64,000 bases of DNA from Gnetum montanum (GCA_015680685.1 MNCI01003938.1:500110-564109); one strand, 5' to 3'; positions 10,851 to 23,749 are shown, counted from the first letter of the stretch. Notes: generated from the sequence alone by a model not told the origin. Translations and numbers: made by a program.

Positions 10851-12110
10851 AGAAAGAAAGAAAATTTGTGTGAAATCTCAAGCCTAGTTGCAACAAGTTG
10901 AGTTAGATATCTAGAAATGGTAAGAAGTAGCCTAACTCCATGTCCAACTAAATAACCTGATGCAATTCATCATTCCCAAGAAGTTTGGCCAACTTAAAGA
11001 TGAAAAAATTTCTTGATTAGTGATCAAGTAATAATAGGTTGAATGGGAAAAGAAAAAAGTAACATGGGATGCATCACAATCCCAAGCAACCATACATGGT
11101 CATCTTAAGATCATTACCATGTTACAAAAAATAGAACAAGGATATTGCAATAAACAACTAAAGGTTAGTGAAGATGACAAAGGAAAAAGAACAAATGGAA
11201 TAAACCCTAAGCCATCTTAGTGAACAAATGATGAAGGAAAACTTGAAGGCCAAGAGATTAGTCAAGGAAAATAAAACCTTATTCATGAAGGAAGTTCAAT
11301 CTATTCAAAAAAAAGGTCTATAATTAGTATAAAGGTTTGAAAGAATGAGGAAAAATAGTATAAGGTGTTCTAGAAACACTTCAAAAACCAAGTTGGCCTA
11401 CAAAAAGAAGTTAGTGAGAAGAAAATCAAGATGGCCAAGATAAAATTGAAACCTACCTTATAATAATCTACCAACACCACAAGTACAAGTATCCTTATTA
11501 GAATCAAAAAAATTAAACCAAGCTAAAATTAAGATGAAAGAACTATAGATCAAGGAAATGACATCCTACCTAGAGCTCACTAACCATAGATATGTGAATC
11601 TTATTATGATAACTAGAAGGCCAAGATCTGTATTAGTTAAATAAGTCCTTGTTATGTTCTCTCTCTATAAACATGAGTGTTAACTTCACAATCAAGCTAA
11701 ATAGAAGTTATACAGTATAAACACGGAGTTAGAGATTCTCAAAGTGAAATTCACTAATCAAAGAAATGTCACAAAGAACTTTCCAATGTAGATTATTGAT
11801 TACTAGACATTCAAGGGCCAAGAAAAAATGCTACAACTTGAGCACATCAATTTTGGTGCCTAGTTTGTTCAAGCGAATAAGATGTTCCTAACAATTCCAT
11901 GTCCATGGAACAGTCTAATCATACTTAAAATCATCTAGAAGATAAGCTAGTTAAGCCACCATAGAAATCACCAAGGCCTAAAAATTTTTCACAACTAGGT
12001 AAGATGTTAATATTCATTGCAAATAATTTTTGAAGATTTTCTACAATTTTGTAAAATTTTGATATCTATTCATATTTTTTGTTATGCTTTGTAAAGCCAC
12101 TGGAATAACA
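10850..12110 (+). pseudogene. Decayed coiled-coil ORF, copy 1
   Basis: This is a plus-strand Lys/Glu-rich relic with many in-frame stops. Its stretch 11450-11930 aligns by eye with 13270-13740. Shared words are the AGATGAAAGAA/AAGATGAAGAA region, GAGGTTCTCAA(G/A)(T/G)TGAAATTCAC, ATCACAAAGAAC, and TTCC(A/T)A(A)CA(A)TTCCATGTCCATGG-like ends. The character recalls the coiled-coil ORF of the element at 53-62 kb, but direct similarity was not shown. Confidence 0.5.
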
Positions 12111-12111
12111 A

Positions 12112-12756
12112 TGATGTATTAGCCTTGCAATAAGAATCTTGGCTTAGCAACACACATTGTAACACACACAATGACAATAAAGACTAAGATTGATTCTTAC
12201 ACATTGTAACACTTTGACTTAGCATAGATTGACTCTCATTACATTTTATCTTCATGAAATTTAGCTTAATTATTTACTTCTTTGTTATACATAAAATCAT
12301 GGTAGAATAGGTATGCATTAACCTTGAGTGCTAAACTTGTGTTAGCTTAGTAATTGCATCAACTAGTAACCTAGTATGACTAGCAATGTGTTAGTTTGGT
12401 AAGCGTAGTAGTCAGTACAAGTAATCCAAGAATGTGACAAAAAGTTAAGGAACAAATGCTCATCACTCATAGGCTAGATTAGGATTTGTTTTTATAATAA
12501 TTATATTTAATTATTTAGGTTTTATGCTTTCAATTAGTTAGATCATGAGCCTGGAAACATCAATCAATCATATGTCTTACATAAGCTAAACCATACAACT
12601 AAGAAAGTACCATTAGTCTAAGTGGGAAGACAATGATGCATGATTATAATCTAACTTCCTAAAGGTTACTACTAGTCCATTCATGAATTATCACATAATC
12701 TACCACAAGGTTTGTAGATCATATGATAGAGCTTTAGGCATATTCATCACTCATCA
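12112..12756 (+). repeat. LTR-like block ending CACTCATCA
   Basis: The block begins near TGATGTATTAGCC and ends TCATCACTCATCA at 12756. Near its end AAACCATACAACTAAG, AGTGGGAAGACAATGA and TAGGCATATTCATCACTC resemble the ends of the LTRs at 15198, 18593, 26703 and 53366. The start is approximate. No tRNA primer site follows the end. Confidence 0.5.
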
Positions 12757-12959
12757 AACATAGAAACAAGGAAGACATGGATACAGTGGATATACGATGT
12801 CCCTAAAAAAGAATATAGGTCTTTGACACTAGTGAAGAAGGCTTCTTAGCCTATGGATATGTAGTTCTTAGTAAAATAATATAAGTCCTTAACACATCCT
12901 TAATTTTAGGAAGGAAGTAATTTGGTTTCAAAAGAATATAAGTCTTTGACACCAATAAA

Positions 12960-14010
12960 GAAGGCATATCTCAAAATCATTACCAAATTTCAAGAGGAAA
13001 ATAAGGACCTTGTAGCAAAAAATTAGATGTTGGCTAAGGTGAGGTAACAAGTAGAGTAACTAGAAGCAAGCCTCAATCACTTTCAGAAATAAATGACAAA
13101 GACCAACTTGGATATCATCATGTCGACTAAAGAAAATAGGAAATTAACCATATAGGAGATCCAATCCATTTGACAACAAACTAGAAAATCTTTAAAAAAT
13201 ATTATAGAGACAAGCTAGGGCTATCAAAATAAATAAATGAGAAGGAAATCAAGATAGCCATGGCCAAAATTAACCTACATTCCAAGAACATGCTACAACT
13301 ACTAGGCAAGTATCCTAGATGGGATTAATGTAGTGAATTAGGCCAAACTAAGATGAAGAAGCTTAAATTTGAGAACCTAACTCATTATCTTAAGTTAGCC
13401 AACTTGTAATACACCAATTTAATAATATTCATAGATAGTAGGCCAATATCAGAATTAGAAAAGAAATTTGCAACCACATTCATTCTCTAAGAACATGAGT
13501 TTCAACTTCATGATCAAGCCAAGAAGTAATTGCAAATTTCAAACATAGAGTTTGAGGTTCTCAAGTTGAAATTCACAGACTAAATTAACATCACAAAGAA
13601 CCTTGCAAAGAAAATCATGAACTACTAAGATGCCAAGAACTGGGTAAAGGCTCTTTAAATTAAGCATGCTAATTTCACTACCTAATTCATCCAAGCCAAT
13701 AAAATTTTTCCAACATTGCCATGTCCATAGGGTATTCCAACCATGTCAAAACTAGCTTAACTTGCTTGGACAATTGAAGACCCATGGACCAATGATGAGA
13801 AGTTCAAGGTGATCCTTACTCATTTCTACATGTTCTAAAGGAAGCCAACAAAGCAACCATAGGAGCCACCAAGGCATAAGAACTACCATCACTAAGGACA
13901 ACATGAAGATTGATCGCTAACCAAATTTTAAGGATCTCATGCAAATTTTTGTAAATTTTTTATATCTATCTAACCTTTTGTCAAATTGTTGTAAAAAATC
14001 ACTTGGATAA
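12960..14010 (+). pseudogene. Decayed coiled-coil ORF, copy 2
   Basis: This is a diverged second copy of the 10850-12110 relic. One frame near 13540-13910 reads through apart from TAG/TAA codons at positions where Gln would fit, for example in the Pro/Gln-rich end just before a TGA at about 13910. Residues such as VLKLKF, NITKNLAKKI and NDEKFKVILTHFYMF are visible. No known domain was recognised. Confidence 0.5.
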
Positions 14011-14051
14011 ATTTTGGAATGTGCCACTATATTTTTTTTTTCTCAATCAAT

Positions 14052-15198
14052 TGATGTCACTCCCATGAATTATGTAACAAACTCCATCCCATTTTTATAT
14101 GGTAGTCATAGGGATATGATAAATAGTTAGTCAATATCATTATTCAGCTATGTGATGTCATAACCTATGATGTGATTTTGTAGATGTAAAACATTAGTAG
14201 CAATAAATGTCTATAAATGTAGTTCATCTACTATATTTATGGCATAGCACATCCCATTTTGTTAAGACAAGGCTAGGTTGATGATGATGTATTGTATTTA
14301 TGGCACCATTTGCAATTTGTGACATTGTATGTTATCATGCAATTTTGTAGATTTGAAGTAGTAGTAACACTAAACATTTATAAATACCATTCACCTAATG
14401 AATTTATGACATTATTTACTCAATAGATTAACTAAACTCTTGCAATTTTGTCCCTCATTCATTATGGCAATCAACGAGTGCCTACAACGCAATTTTGAGT
14501 AAATTGTACAACATGTTTATTCAACTAAGATGTACTTGGACATGTTCCATTAGTAGCAATAAAGGTCAAGATTAACTTTATTCCATTATAATACTCTGAT
14601 TTAGATTAGATTTAATTTCCAACATTTAATTTCTCTATTATTTACTACTATCCTTAGTGTAATGTTTATTCTTCTAATGCATGATAATTATTTGGTGAAA
14701 TGAGCACAATCCAATTTTAAGCATAATGTGTATTCATCTTGTAATCCTAACAATGGTATTGTTTGGTATGCCTAATAGCATATCACTTCATAATCCCAAC
14801 AACGAATGTACTAGTGTAATATGTGAATAAGAAATTTAAACTTAAACAGTTATTAGCAGAGGCTAGTCTAAGATTTAATTTTATTGTTAATTACATTAAT
14901 TAATTAATTTCTATATTTGTAACTATCCAACAAATCCTTTGTGATTTCCTAGACATAATAAAATTTTCAATTTCTAGTTTCCATTAATGGTTGTCTCAAC
15001 ATCAATTATCATAAGCCTAAGCTATACTTAACCATATGAGTTAAGGACCACTCCAAGCATAGATGGGAAGATAATGACTTGTGATTACACAATAAACTAA
15101 CTAGAAACCAAGCTACCTCTATCCACAAATTACAACATGGTTTATCATGATGCTTACAGATCCTATGGTTAGGCATTTTGCATACTCACCACTCATCA
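14052..15198 (+). repeat. LTR-like block ending CACTCATCA (second)
   Basis: It starts near TGATGTCACTCCC and ends CACCACTCATCA at 15198. Inside, TAACTAAACTCTTGCAATTTTG near 14425 matches TAGCTAAACTCTTGCAATTT in the LTR at 17816, and the terminal 150 bp resembles the block ending at 12756. It is much longer than the first block, so one or both are rearranged. Boundaries are approximate at the left. Confidence 0.5.
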
Positions 15199-16380
15199 AT
15201 AAGCTTAGGACTCTTAGTCTATAATTCAACCCATATTATAGAGAGCTCTAGGCTAGAGGATTTAAACTCTTGGCTCCTCCTAGTTAAGTTGAGAATCTCA
15301 AACAAGACTCAGTAATGATCACAACTAAACTTGAAGTGAAGAAGGCTACTAGGAACCCAAATAATTTATCTATAGGTACATCCCAAGATATGTAGCCAAC
15401 AAGATACCTTGAAAGAACTATAAAAAAATATAAAAATGTCTTAATTGAACTACAATTTTTACATTTAAATTTAAAATATTGGAGTAAAATATGCATTATA
15501 GAAGAAAGTAAAAAAAATTGGAAGTTAACATGTTATACTTTGATGTAGTTAATGATTTAAATAGTGATTGGATCACTATGATGGACCAATTGAAGAAGTG
15601 TACATGATGCCTATACTAATGAATATCTTCAACAAAATGTACAATTAATAATCAAGCACTAAGAAAACATGAGAAGTCATACAATTGACATCAAAATAAA
15701 GATCATTAAAGAGTACAAGATATAGTAACAAATAAGGATATATTTAAAGAAAGAAAATTATTAAATAAAACTTTTTAATCCTACTTCTCTTCCACTTCTG
15801 CCTTCTTCTATTTTACTTTCTCTCCTATAAAAATATACTAAAGGAATTGCATTATGAAAAAAAGCTTATGTTTTTTCATTTTGCTAAAGTAATTATTCAT
15901 GTTCAACAACATCAATGTTTCATAAGGATGAAATATATCTTAATGTAACATTTGAAGCAAAACGATGTGGAATAATGGGATTCTAAATTAGTGACTAAAA
16001 TTTTGGATCTATACAAGATTGCATATAGATTGAATTTTGTTACCAAATCAAGTATGTTGCTAAAATCCTACTATGTGAGCTTTCTGTGAGCGAACTTCAT
16101 GAGGTTTGAACTTGTTCTTTATGTGCTAAATATTGTATATTTGTGTTCTTTCAAAAGTACCCCACTTGAGAAGTTTTTCTGATTCAAGAAAAGAAAAGAG
16201 ATGAAGGAAAATAGAAAGGAGATATAGAATCCAACAGTCAAAAAGCTTAAAATGTTGTTCAAGCGGGTTCATTCCGTAATAGCAAAACCTAAGGTTTTTA
16301 CAAAAATTTGAATTTAGTGTTTAATCAAGAAGCTTTGATAATTTTCCAACTATGCCATTGAAAGGGAAAAATAAAAGCAA
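15199..16380. other. Unassigned interval
   Basis: No protein family, RNA gene or repeat was recognised. Open frames are short and unlike known proteins. Confidence 0.4.
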
Positions 16381-17815
16381 TTACTAAGAAGGTTTTGGTT
16401 TTTTATCTTTTTTTTGTAACCCAAAAAAAAACTCAAATACAAATGCATGCATATTAACATAAAATAAAATTACAAAGCTACATTGGAAAATAGAAGATTT
16501 AACTTTGCAAGGTCTAGGTGTCATTGGATACAAAATGCAACTGAAGAAGCAAGACCAAATGAAAAAACAAATCAATCAGTTACCATGTAGGGACGAAGTG
16601 TTACCACGTGAAGTAAAAGCAGTGTTGTGGATGCAAGCATGGGTGTGGAAGTCATACATGTGATCATCATTGTTTATGGAAAGAACATCTATCTGAACAC
16701 TATTGGGTTAAGCATGTTCTTTTTCTAAGGGTCCATTAGTTGTAGTTCTAGTATCTATTGTGGGCTTGGTCGTCATCTAGGAAAGGTGATGTTAGGCTAC
16801 TCTAGGCAAGGAATAAATATATCTAGATGTGTAATAGAAGCTAAAGGATCCTGTAGCACTGTCAAACATCCAAAATCTTTGTGGTGGAAACTAACACAAC
16901 ATTATAGGAATGGTGTTAGAAAATAACTGCATACCGAAGCTTCCAAATAGAGAAGACAATAAGTAATTGAAGACAATTTCAAATGCAAAGAAAGGAAGTA
17001 AACAAAGTAGAATGATCATCAAGAATGACTTCATTAATACTTGAGTTGAAATTTGTCACAAATTCTAGATGTTCATTTCCAAGCATATTGAGCAATAGCA
17101 CATTCAAAAACAACATGAGAAAATGATTCTTAACTTCTACAAAGAGGACATTAAGGAAAAACATTTATCATATGTTCAAACTCGTGTCAATGGAAATACC
17201 TTGATGAATAAGATACCATAGAAAAATATGAATTTTAGGAAATGTAGGAGCTCTTCAAATATCTTTCATTTTTCTCATCTAAAAGTGTAATGATAACTAC
17301 ATTTTCTAGGCCTTATTGAATTTGTTATAAATAAAATCATTCTTTATAATAATCTCATAAACTACTTTCAAACTAAAAGGAAAAACGGATTTACTATCCT
17401 TCAAAAAAATATCTAGAAAAGCCTAATACAAACTATTGTCAAATTTAAATAAAATTTCAGGATTAGAAATTAATTTTTCAAAATTATTTTTCCCCTTTCT
17501 ATTCAAACCATAGAGGCTAGAAGCTTCATTCTAAGTAATCCATCTATCCTACATATGTAGATAAGAAACTATGATGATACCAAATTCGCTTCAAGACGTA
17601 CACAATCTAGATGCATTAGTAGCCCAAGCTCCTTCAATAAAAAAAGCCATCATGGACTAATTTTCTTAAGCATATCTTTCGAAACTATAATATGATTGTA
17701 ATTCTAATATTTACTAAGCTTACACCATGTCTTCAAAATTTATTTAAGAATTAAATGACTAGAAATAAAAATGACGTAAGGGAAAAGAAGATAATAATAA
17801 AAGTTATTAGAAGAT
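16380..17815 (-). pseudogene. LINE ORF2, 3' part (zf-RVT region)
   Basis: On the minus strand, segments resembling the tail of plant LINE ORF2 appear. Near 17230-17260 the translation gives FPKIHIFLWYLIHQGISIDT, the conserved start of the RT zinc-binding (zf-RVT) domain, followed by a degenerate Cys/His part. Upstream, near 17330-17400, is an FSLKVVYEII segment equivalent to the VKSGYE block. The LINE is cut at 17815 by insertion of the gypsy element and resumes at 26709. The 3' end is uncertain; T/A-rich tracts at 16395-16435 may mark it. Confidence 0.65.
17811..17815. repeat. Target-site duplication AAGAT (left)
   Basis: AAGAT lies immediately before the TGATGAG start of the gypsy LTR and is repeated at 26704-26708 right after the CTCATCA end. 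A 5 bp duplication is usual for LTR retrotransposons. Confidence 0.9.
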
Positions 17816-18593
17816 TGATGAGCCGCGATATCGTATACACAATATCGCGTCCCATCTCATTTTCCATAAATAAGAGGTGGCTTCCCTTGTTTTAAGTAGC
17901 TAGACTGAGACCCTTAGCTAAACTCTTGCAATTTTACCATTCCAGAGTTAGAATAATTCCTGTGTGCCTGCAGTAGGCATCATAAAGTGAATGGATCTTT
18001 ATTCGAGCAATTTGTACCTGAGCACACATTTGTGTACAGTAATAAAGATGAACTTTGTGATAAACCTTGTAGCATATAGATTAAGCTAAATAGTAATTAA
18101 TTATTGTTGAATGTTTAAATGCTTTCCTAGTTAATTAATCTCTCTCAACCTTGACTCTCCTAGTTAAGTACACTTAGTACGACCGCTTCGAGCATGTGTG
18201 TAGCACTTCGTAACCCAGTAACGATTAGCGTTTGGTAATCCTAGCAGCGTTGCACTGGTTCAAGATGTGTGTGACAAGTGGGAATGGATACTAGTGTTAG
18301 GAACAATTAGAACTTAGTTAGTGATAAGTTAATGAAAGTTAGTCACTTAGTTCTCTTCACCTTACCCTATTAGCATAAGACATTAAAAAGATAAAATTTA
18401 TAAAAATCATATACCTCAAGCTTACTTAACCATACAACCATGACAATACAAGTAAGTTTGGGAAGAGAGCGATTTATTAACCTTAAGTGTTCCATTAGGG
18501 CACGTAAGCACTTAGTCCTTGGAGTTCAACCGAATCATGCGTAAGACGCTCGTATTCATATGGTTGAGTGTAGGGGTACCTTGCCACTCATTA
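17816..18593 (+). repeat. 5' LTR of the gypsy element
   Basis: It runs from TGATGAGCCGCGATATCG to GCCACTCATTA, 778 bp, with 7 bp inverted ends (TGATGAG/CTCATTA). A TATA-like CCATAAATAAGAGG sits about 55 bp in. The first ~245 bp match the solo LTR at 59725. The last ~450 bp resemble the LTRs at 53366 and 61884 (shared GGTAATCCTAG, GGTTCAAGATGTGTG and ATATGGTTGAGTGTAGGGGT). Confidence 0.9.
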
Positions 18594-18616
18594 TTGGCGT
18601 CATTGCCAGGGACGTA
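18594..18616 (+). promoter_or_regulatory. Primer-binding site, tRNA-Asp type
   Basis: TTGGCGTCATTGCCAGGGAC follows the LTR end directly. It differs by transitions from the TGGCGCCGTTGCCGGGGA site known in plant Athila-like elements, which pairs with tRNA-Asp. Confidence 0.8.
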
Positions 18617-18705
18617 CTTGCTTGTACGCTACGTAGAACATATGAAATCATTCATATCGTTGGGACACTAGAATGAACCCTTAGGGTTAATCAAGAAAAG
18701 ATAAA

Positions 18706-18819
18706 ACAACAGTAAATCACACACTGAACAAGATGAAAACGTCTTCTATTTCGCACAAAATNCACAACAGTAAATCACACACTGAACAAGATGAAAACGT
18801 CTTCTATTTCGCACAAAAT
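18706..18819. other. Assembly join: 56 bp duplicated around an N
   Basis: Positions 18706-18761 and 18764-18819 are identical and separated only by N (18762) and C. Two overlapping contig ends appear to have been abutted instead of merged. It is not a biological repeat. Confidence 0.9.
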
Positions 18820-18999
18820 CACTTCACCACCTAGGACTAACACAAGAGATAGTCGGCGGCATAACACACGTAACCAAGATCTGTCAGTTCCTCAATAGTT
18901 CCGTGTGGTATATATTCATCATGATGAGTATGTACCCAACTTTACCTTTATTCTCCATCAAGATGAACAACTACATTAGAGAGACTTCAAAGGTAACAT

Positions 19000-21296
19000 T
19001 GTGTTACCTCCAGACCAATCAATCTCCAACATGCTCCTTCATGCTCTCTCATGAATAGGCATGTCATTTTTGTATGCAGAATATGTTGCATGTGATCATA
19101 AAATAAGGGACTACCATCCCATACAAGTGCAACATCAAAGGGACTTGCAATAGGAGAGATATCATACATCCTCAAAGGATAAAGGGCCCCATAACGCTCT
19201 GCATGTCTTGAGCAAAATTGAGGGTGGTGAACTTGCTTCAACAGGTTCCCCACCAAATGATGTTCCCCCTCCTAATGATGGTTGAGAGGTGGTGTATCAG
19301 AACCTCCACTCCATGGTTCACAACCCTAGTTCTAATCCCCATGAACACGAAGTGTTCAATGAGGGAACACAAACACACGATAAGGGTGGACGTTCTGATC
19401 ATGATCACGATCATGGCTGAGACCACAAAAGAGAAGGTAGAAAACACCATCATGGTGATGGTTCTCCTTCTTCTTCACCTTCATCATCACATTCACCCTC
19501 TCCTTCAGTGTCTAGATGTAGTCATAAGGAAACTAACCGTGATGATAAAGGTAAACAGAGTGAAAAACATCAACGAGACAATCAAGAACGAGACAAGGGT
19601 ACTCTAAGGAATCAAGGCATGGTAGAAGGGGGAGTAGGGAACCGCGTAGATATCACAGACGCTATGAATAAGATGACCACGAAGAACCCCTACTTGCAAC
19701 TATAAGCATGCTAGACATAACGGTGGCCGTAAGAATTCCCACAAGGCACCAAAAGGATAGTAGGATCAAGAGGTTAGACATGAACAATATCCCACAATTT
19801 GAATGGGGATACAATGTTGATCCTCGAAACCACTTACAAGCATTTCACGATGCATGTGCCTTGCAGAACATAGAAAATGAATGGCAAAAACTGAAGTTAT
19901 TCCCAAGCATACTAGTGAAAAAAGTGAAAAGCTGGTACCAGTCCTTACAACCAGAATCCATTCAGAGGTGGAGTACAATGTTACAACTGTTTAATGACAA
20001 GTATCAAATGTACTCCCGAGTGTCTAACCTACGAAAGAAAATCCAAGGATGAAAGCAGGGAAATCATGAATCCTTGGATGCTGCCATGGTCCATTATTAT
20101 GTACTTTTATATCGTTGCCAGGCCATGGTTATTCGCAGCGGGATCAACTACACCATCTCGTAGATGGACTTAGGCATGAAATAAGGAGAACTCTTGGAAC
20201 GTATGCCCAAGGGAGATTATTAGAGCTTAGGTCTCATCAGGTTCATAGATTGCTAGAGCAAGTAGCTAAGGAAGAAGGGGAGCTACGTAAGAGAGAAAGT
20301 GCAGAAGAGTACAACTGAGATCCTTCCCTCTGAAAAAGGAGACTGAGATTCTGTGAGGAGGAGGAAGAGTCACCACTCGAAGAGATGGTGAATAGGAAAA
20401 CCTTGCTACTCCAAAAATTAACAACAAAGGTAGACCAAATGTGGGACTCCCTAGATAGTAGGTTCGAAACTGTTCTTAAAATTGTAGAGGAGTCTAGGGA
20501 GCAAGGTAGTGACTATGACAAAAAGAAAAAGAGAGAAGTGCACAATACACATAACAAAGGTAAGGGTAAAATGGCCATCACCAAAGAGGTTCTGGATTCA
20601 GATACAGACAATGATGGTGGATTTGAGATATGCCAATATGACCATCCTAAGGGATGTTGCCCAATGATCTCACATCTACAAGAGTCTGGGGTGTATGCAC
20701 TCAACCCATGACTTAACAAATGGCAAGCACCTCGACGATTACCTTATCCCCAAGGTAACCCAAGGTAGTTCCACCAACCTTCAATGTATTATCCAAGTGG
20801 AACTACACCACAACCTATTGAGCAACACCAATAGTGATAATACCCAGAATCATGGGGGATGCCACTACCAAGGCAACAATACCCCTACCAACAACCGAAT
20901 CCGTATGGCTACTACGTGCAGCAGCCGATCTCTCCACATGACTTTGTTGGTCACATGACACCACAACATCACTACCAAGCTCGGGAGTATTATAGGACTC
21001 CTTCTCTTAGGGAAGACAACCCATAGACATACCATCCTCCAAATCCATCCGCAACTCTCACACCGATAGCTCCATTACCACCCACTCCAGCAATGCAAGG
21101 GGAACTCTCCACTCAACCACAGCAACACAATGTCACGAGGGCTATGAATCCTCAACCCGCAGTTGGCTCTAACAACCTTATGAAGAAAAGACCTTTCTTT
21201 AGAACCAACGGTCCAACCAAGCCCTCACAATCACAAGCAGTTGAACATCTCAACACCTCCCTATCAAACAGGGCTTCGAAGCTCCCTTCAACCTAA
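19000..21296 (+). pseudogene. Gypsy gag (broken)
   Basis: Three frames are needed. An N-terminal low-complexity His/Ser/Pro-rich part ends near 19705. The Retrotrans_gag core spans 19708-20110 (FEWGYNVDPRNHLQAFHDAC, LFPSILVKKVKSWYQSLQP). After a +/-1 shift near 20112 come PGHGYSQRDQLHHLVDGL and LGTYAQGRLLELRSHQ (20115-20318), then 20385-20705 with a knuckle-like ICQYDHPKGCC whose first Cys is replaced by Phe. A Gln/Pro-rich tail containing KKRPFFRTNG ends at 21296. The gag at 59-62 kb is clearly homologous (PGHGFSEERL, LGMYAQGQLYELRTHQ). Confidence 0.88.
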
Positions 21297-21299
21297 AAA

Positions 21300-21920
21300 T
21301 CAAGCTCAACGCACATGGTTATGTTAACACATATCATTACTAACTGGATTAAGGTGGGCCACCTTCCCAGGAAATTCTCTGATCCTAGAAGCCCTCTAAT
21401 CTATCTCCAAGTCGCTGGGAATGAACCATGTAAAGCTCTTCTGGACTCAAGTTCTAGAGTCAACTTAATATCACAAGAGATGTACAAAGCCTAGAAACTA
21501 CCTCCATTAAGGAAGAGTAATATTTGACTAGAGCTAGCTGACCAGTCCATCACTATCCCCTTGGGACTGGTGGAGGACATCATTACCACTGTGTGTGGGT
21601 GGTCGTATCTAGCTAATTTCATAGTAATACAAGTGAACAACGGTAAAGGGGACTTCCCAATAATAATGGGAAGAGCATGGCTAAGTACTATAGATGCACG
21701 CCTATGAATTCGTGATCTTTCCCTAGAAATATCCAAGAAGAACACTTTTGGAAAGATCGAGAAGAAGAAAGTTCCATGCATCGCATACAGTGACACAGGG
21801 TGCCATTGCGTGCAGAGATCATGGGTTATGCAAAGTTTAGCATTACCTGCATGCAATCGGTGTGTACAAGACATTAATATACAAAAGTGCCTGTATGCAG
21901 TAGCCACATGACAAGAAGAC
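21300..21920 (+). pseudogene. Gypsy aspartic protease (broken)
   Basis: The frame shared with RT gives LIYLQVAGNEPCKALLDSSS then RVNLIS, the retropepsin active site with DSS in place of the usual DSG/DTG. It continues with the flap and IMGRAWLSTIDARL, the (I/L)GR.WL block. In-frame stops occur near 21494, 21522 and 21705. Loss of the active-site Gly suggests an inactive enzyme even without the stops. Confidence 0.85.
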
Positions 21921-22249
21921 ACCCAGTGGCTGATGGTTGATCAAGAGAGAAACTCACTAACGTGCATGGAACTAACTGAGGGAATAACTAGTGCTTAAAT
22001 TAAAAGCGTAGATACACTAGAGCAAGTTCATTGCCAACTTCCAAGCCTTAACCTTGAAAACATCAACTGGCAGAAGTTGGAAATTCTTGAGAGATTTAAA
22101 CAAGAGCCCTTAGATTTGAAATCATTGCCCACTGATCTGGAGTATATGACCCTCGAAAATGGAAAACCAGTGATTATCAACACAAGACTTGTTCCCAAAA
22201 AAAAAGAAAGACTGCTGAAAGTGATAAACAAGTGGTCAAAATCCTTTTC

Positions 22250-23600
22250 CTAGTCATACCCCAAGTTAACTAGAATAGACCCTAGGATATCCCAGCATAG
22301 GATTTACACTAACCCCTCCATGAAACCTCAAAAACAACCACAGAGGCAATTGAATCCAAAATTGAAGCAAATAGTAAAAGAAGAAATAGAACAGCTTCTT
22401 AAGGCTAGGTTCATATATCCCATTCCTGATAGCAAATGGGTTAGCCCTCTGGTGATCATGCCTAAAAAGGGATGCAAATGGAGGATGTGTATAGATTTTA
22501 GGCTACTAAACATGGCAACATTTAAGGATCACTTTCTGCTACCATTCATTGACCAAGTCTTAGACACCATAGCAAGGCATCGCTATTTAAGTTTTCTGGA
22601 TGGCTATAGTGGATACAACCAAATACGAATAGCCTCAGAACATCAAGCCAAAACAACGTTCACCAGTCCTTGGGGAACGTTTGCATATAAACAAATGTCA
22701 TTTGGCTTCTACAATGCTCCTACCATGTTTCAACGCCTAGTTCTAAGCATATTCCAACAGCAGATAGGAAATGGAGTGGAAGTCTTTATGGACAACTTCT
22801 CCACTTATGGAACAAGCTTTGATCAAGCCTTGGACCGATTAGAGCAAGTGCTGAAAAGATGCATAGAAACCAACTTAAGGCTCAATTGGCAAAAAAGCCA
22901 TTTGATGGTCTAAGAAGGCGTAGTACTTGGGCATAAGATTTTACATTCAGGAATAGAGGTAGACCCAGATAAAGCTAGGGTCATCCAAGGAATCACCCAT
23001 CAACCAAAAACTATCAAAGACATTTGGTCATTCCTTGGACACACTGGCTATTATAGGAGGTTCATTGAGAACTCTTCTAAGGTTGCCAAACCATTGGTAG
23101 AGCTAACAAAGAAGGATGTACCATTTGAGTGGGCCAAGAAATGTGAACAAGCATTCCAGACCTTGAAACAAAAGCTTGTAGAAACTCCCATTCTACAAGC
23201 TCCTGACTGGTCCAGACCATTCCACATAATGACTGACGCATCCAATTATGCTTTGGGAGCCGTACTTGCATAGTTAGATGATCAAAAATATCCTTACTAC
23301 ATTCACTGTGCAAGTAGGAGTATCTTCGATGCACAACTTAACTACATAACTACTGAGAAAGAATTAATGGCTATAGTGTTTACACTAGATAAGTTTAGGT
23401 ACTATGTGTTAGGTTACAAAGTGTTCATCCACATGGATCATAGTGCAATCTGGTTCCTCATGAACAAACTGATGGTTAGTCCTCATATTATACAATGGCT
23501 GGTAATCCTACAGGAGTTTGATCTAACGATGATCGATCAAAAAGGCACCGAGAACATAGTTGCAGATCATTTATCTCGGTTGCACTGGGATAGCAAAGAG
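22250..23600 (+). pseudogene. Gypsy reverse transcriptase and RNase H (broken)
   Basis: An unbroken 197-residue segment (22320-22913) carries fingers and palm: WVSPLVIMPKKGCKWRMCID, YLSFLDGYSGYNQI (first catalytic Asp), TFTSPWGTFAYKQMSFGFYN and VEVFMDNFSTYG, where the second Asp of the YxDD box is Asn. After a stop at 22911 the connection follows (FLGHTGYYRRFIENSSKVAK, FHIMTDASNYALGAVLA). RNase H shows LNYITTEKELMAIVFTLDKF, FIHMDHSAI and ENIVADHLSRL. A further stop lies at about 23272. Confidence 0.92.
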
Positions 23601-23749
23601 GATGATTATGTAATGTTTGATCATTTTTTCGATGAGACCCAATTTGCTGGTCTAGTGAATAACCAACCCATGGAGACAAATTGGTATAATAGCATTCTCA
23701 CCTATCTCCTTACCCAACAAACACTGCAGGAGCTCGACTTTAGGAAGAA

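Noticed and set aside
17816-18593. Independent MITE inserted at the start of the gypsy LTR
   Set aside because: The AAGAT target duplication coincides with the TGATGAG start and with the CTCATCA end of the 3' LTR, so the block belongs to the LTR itself.
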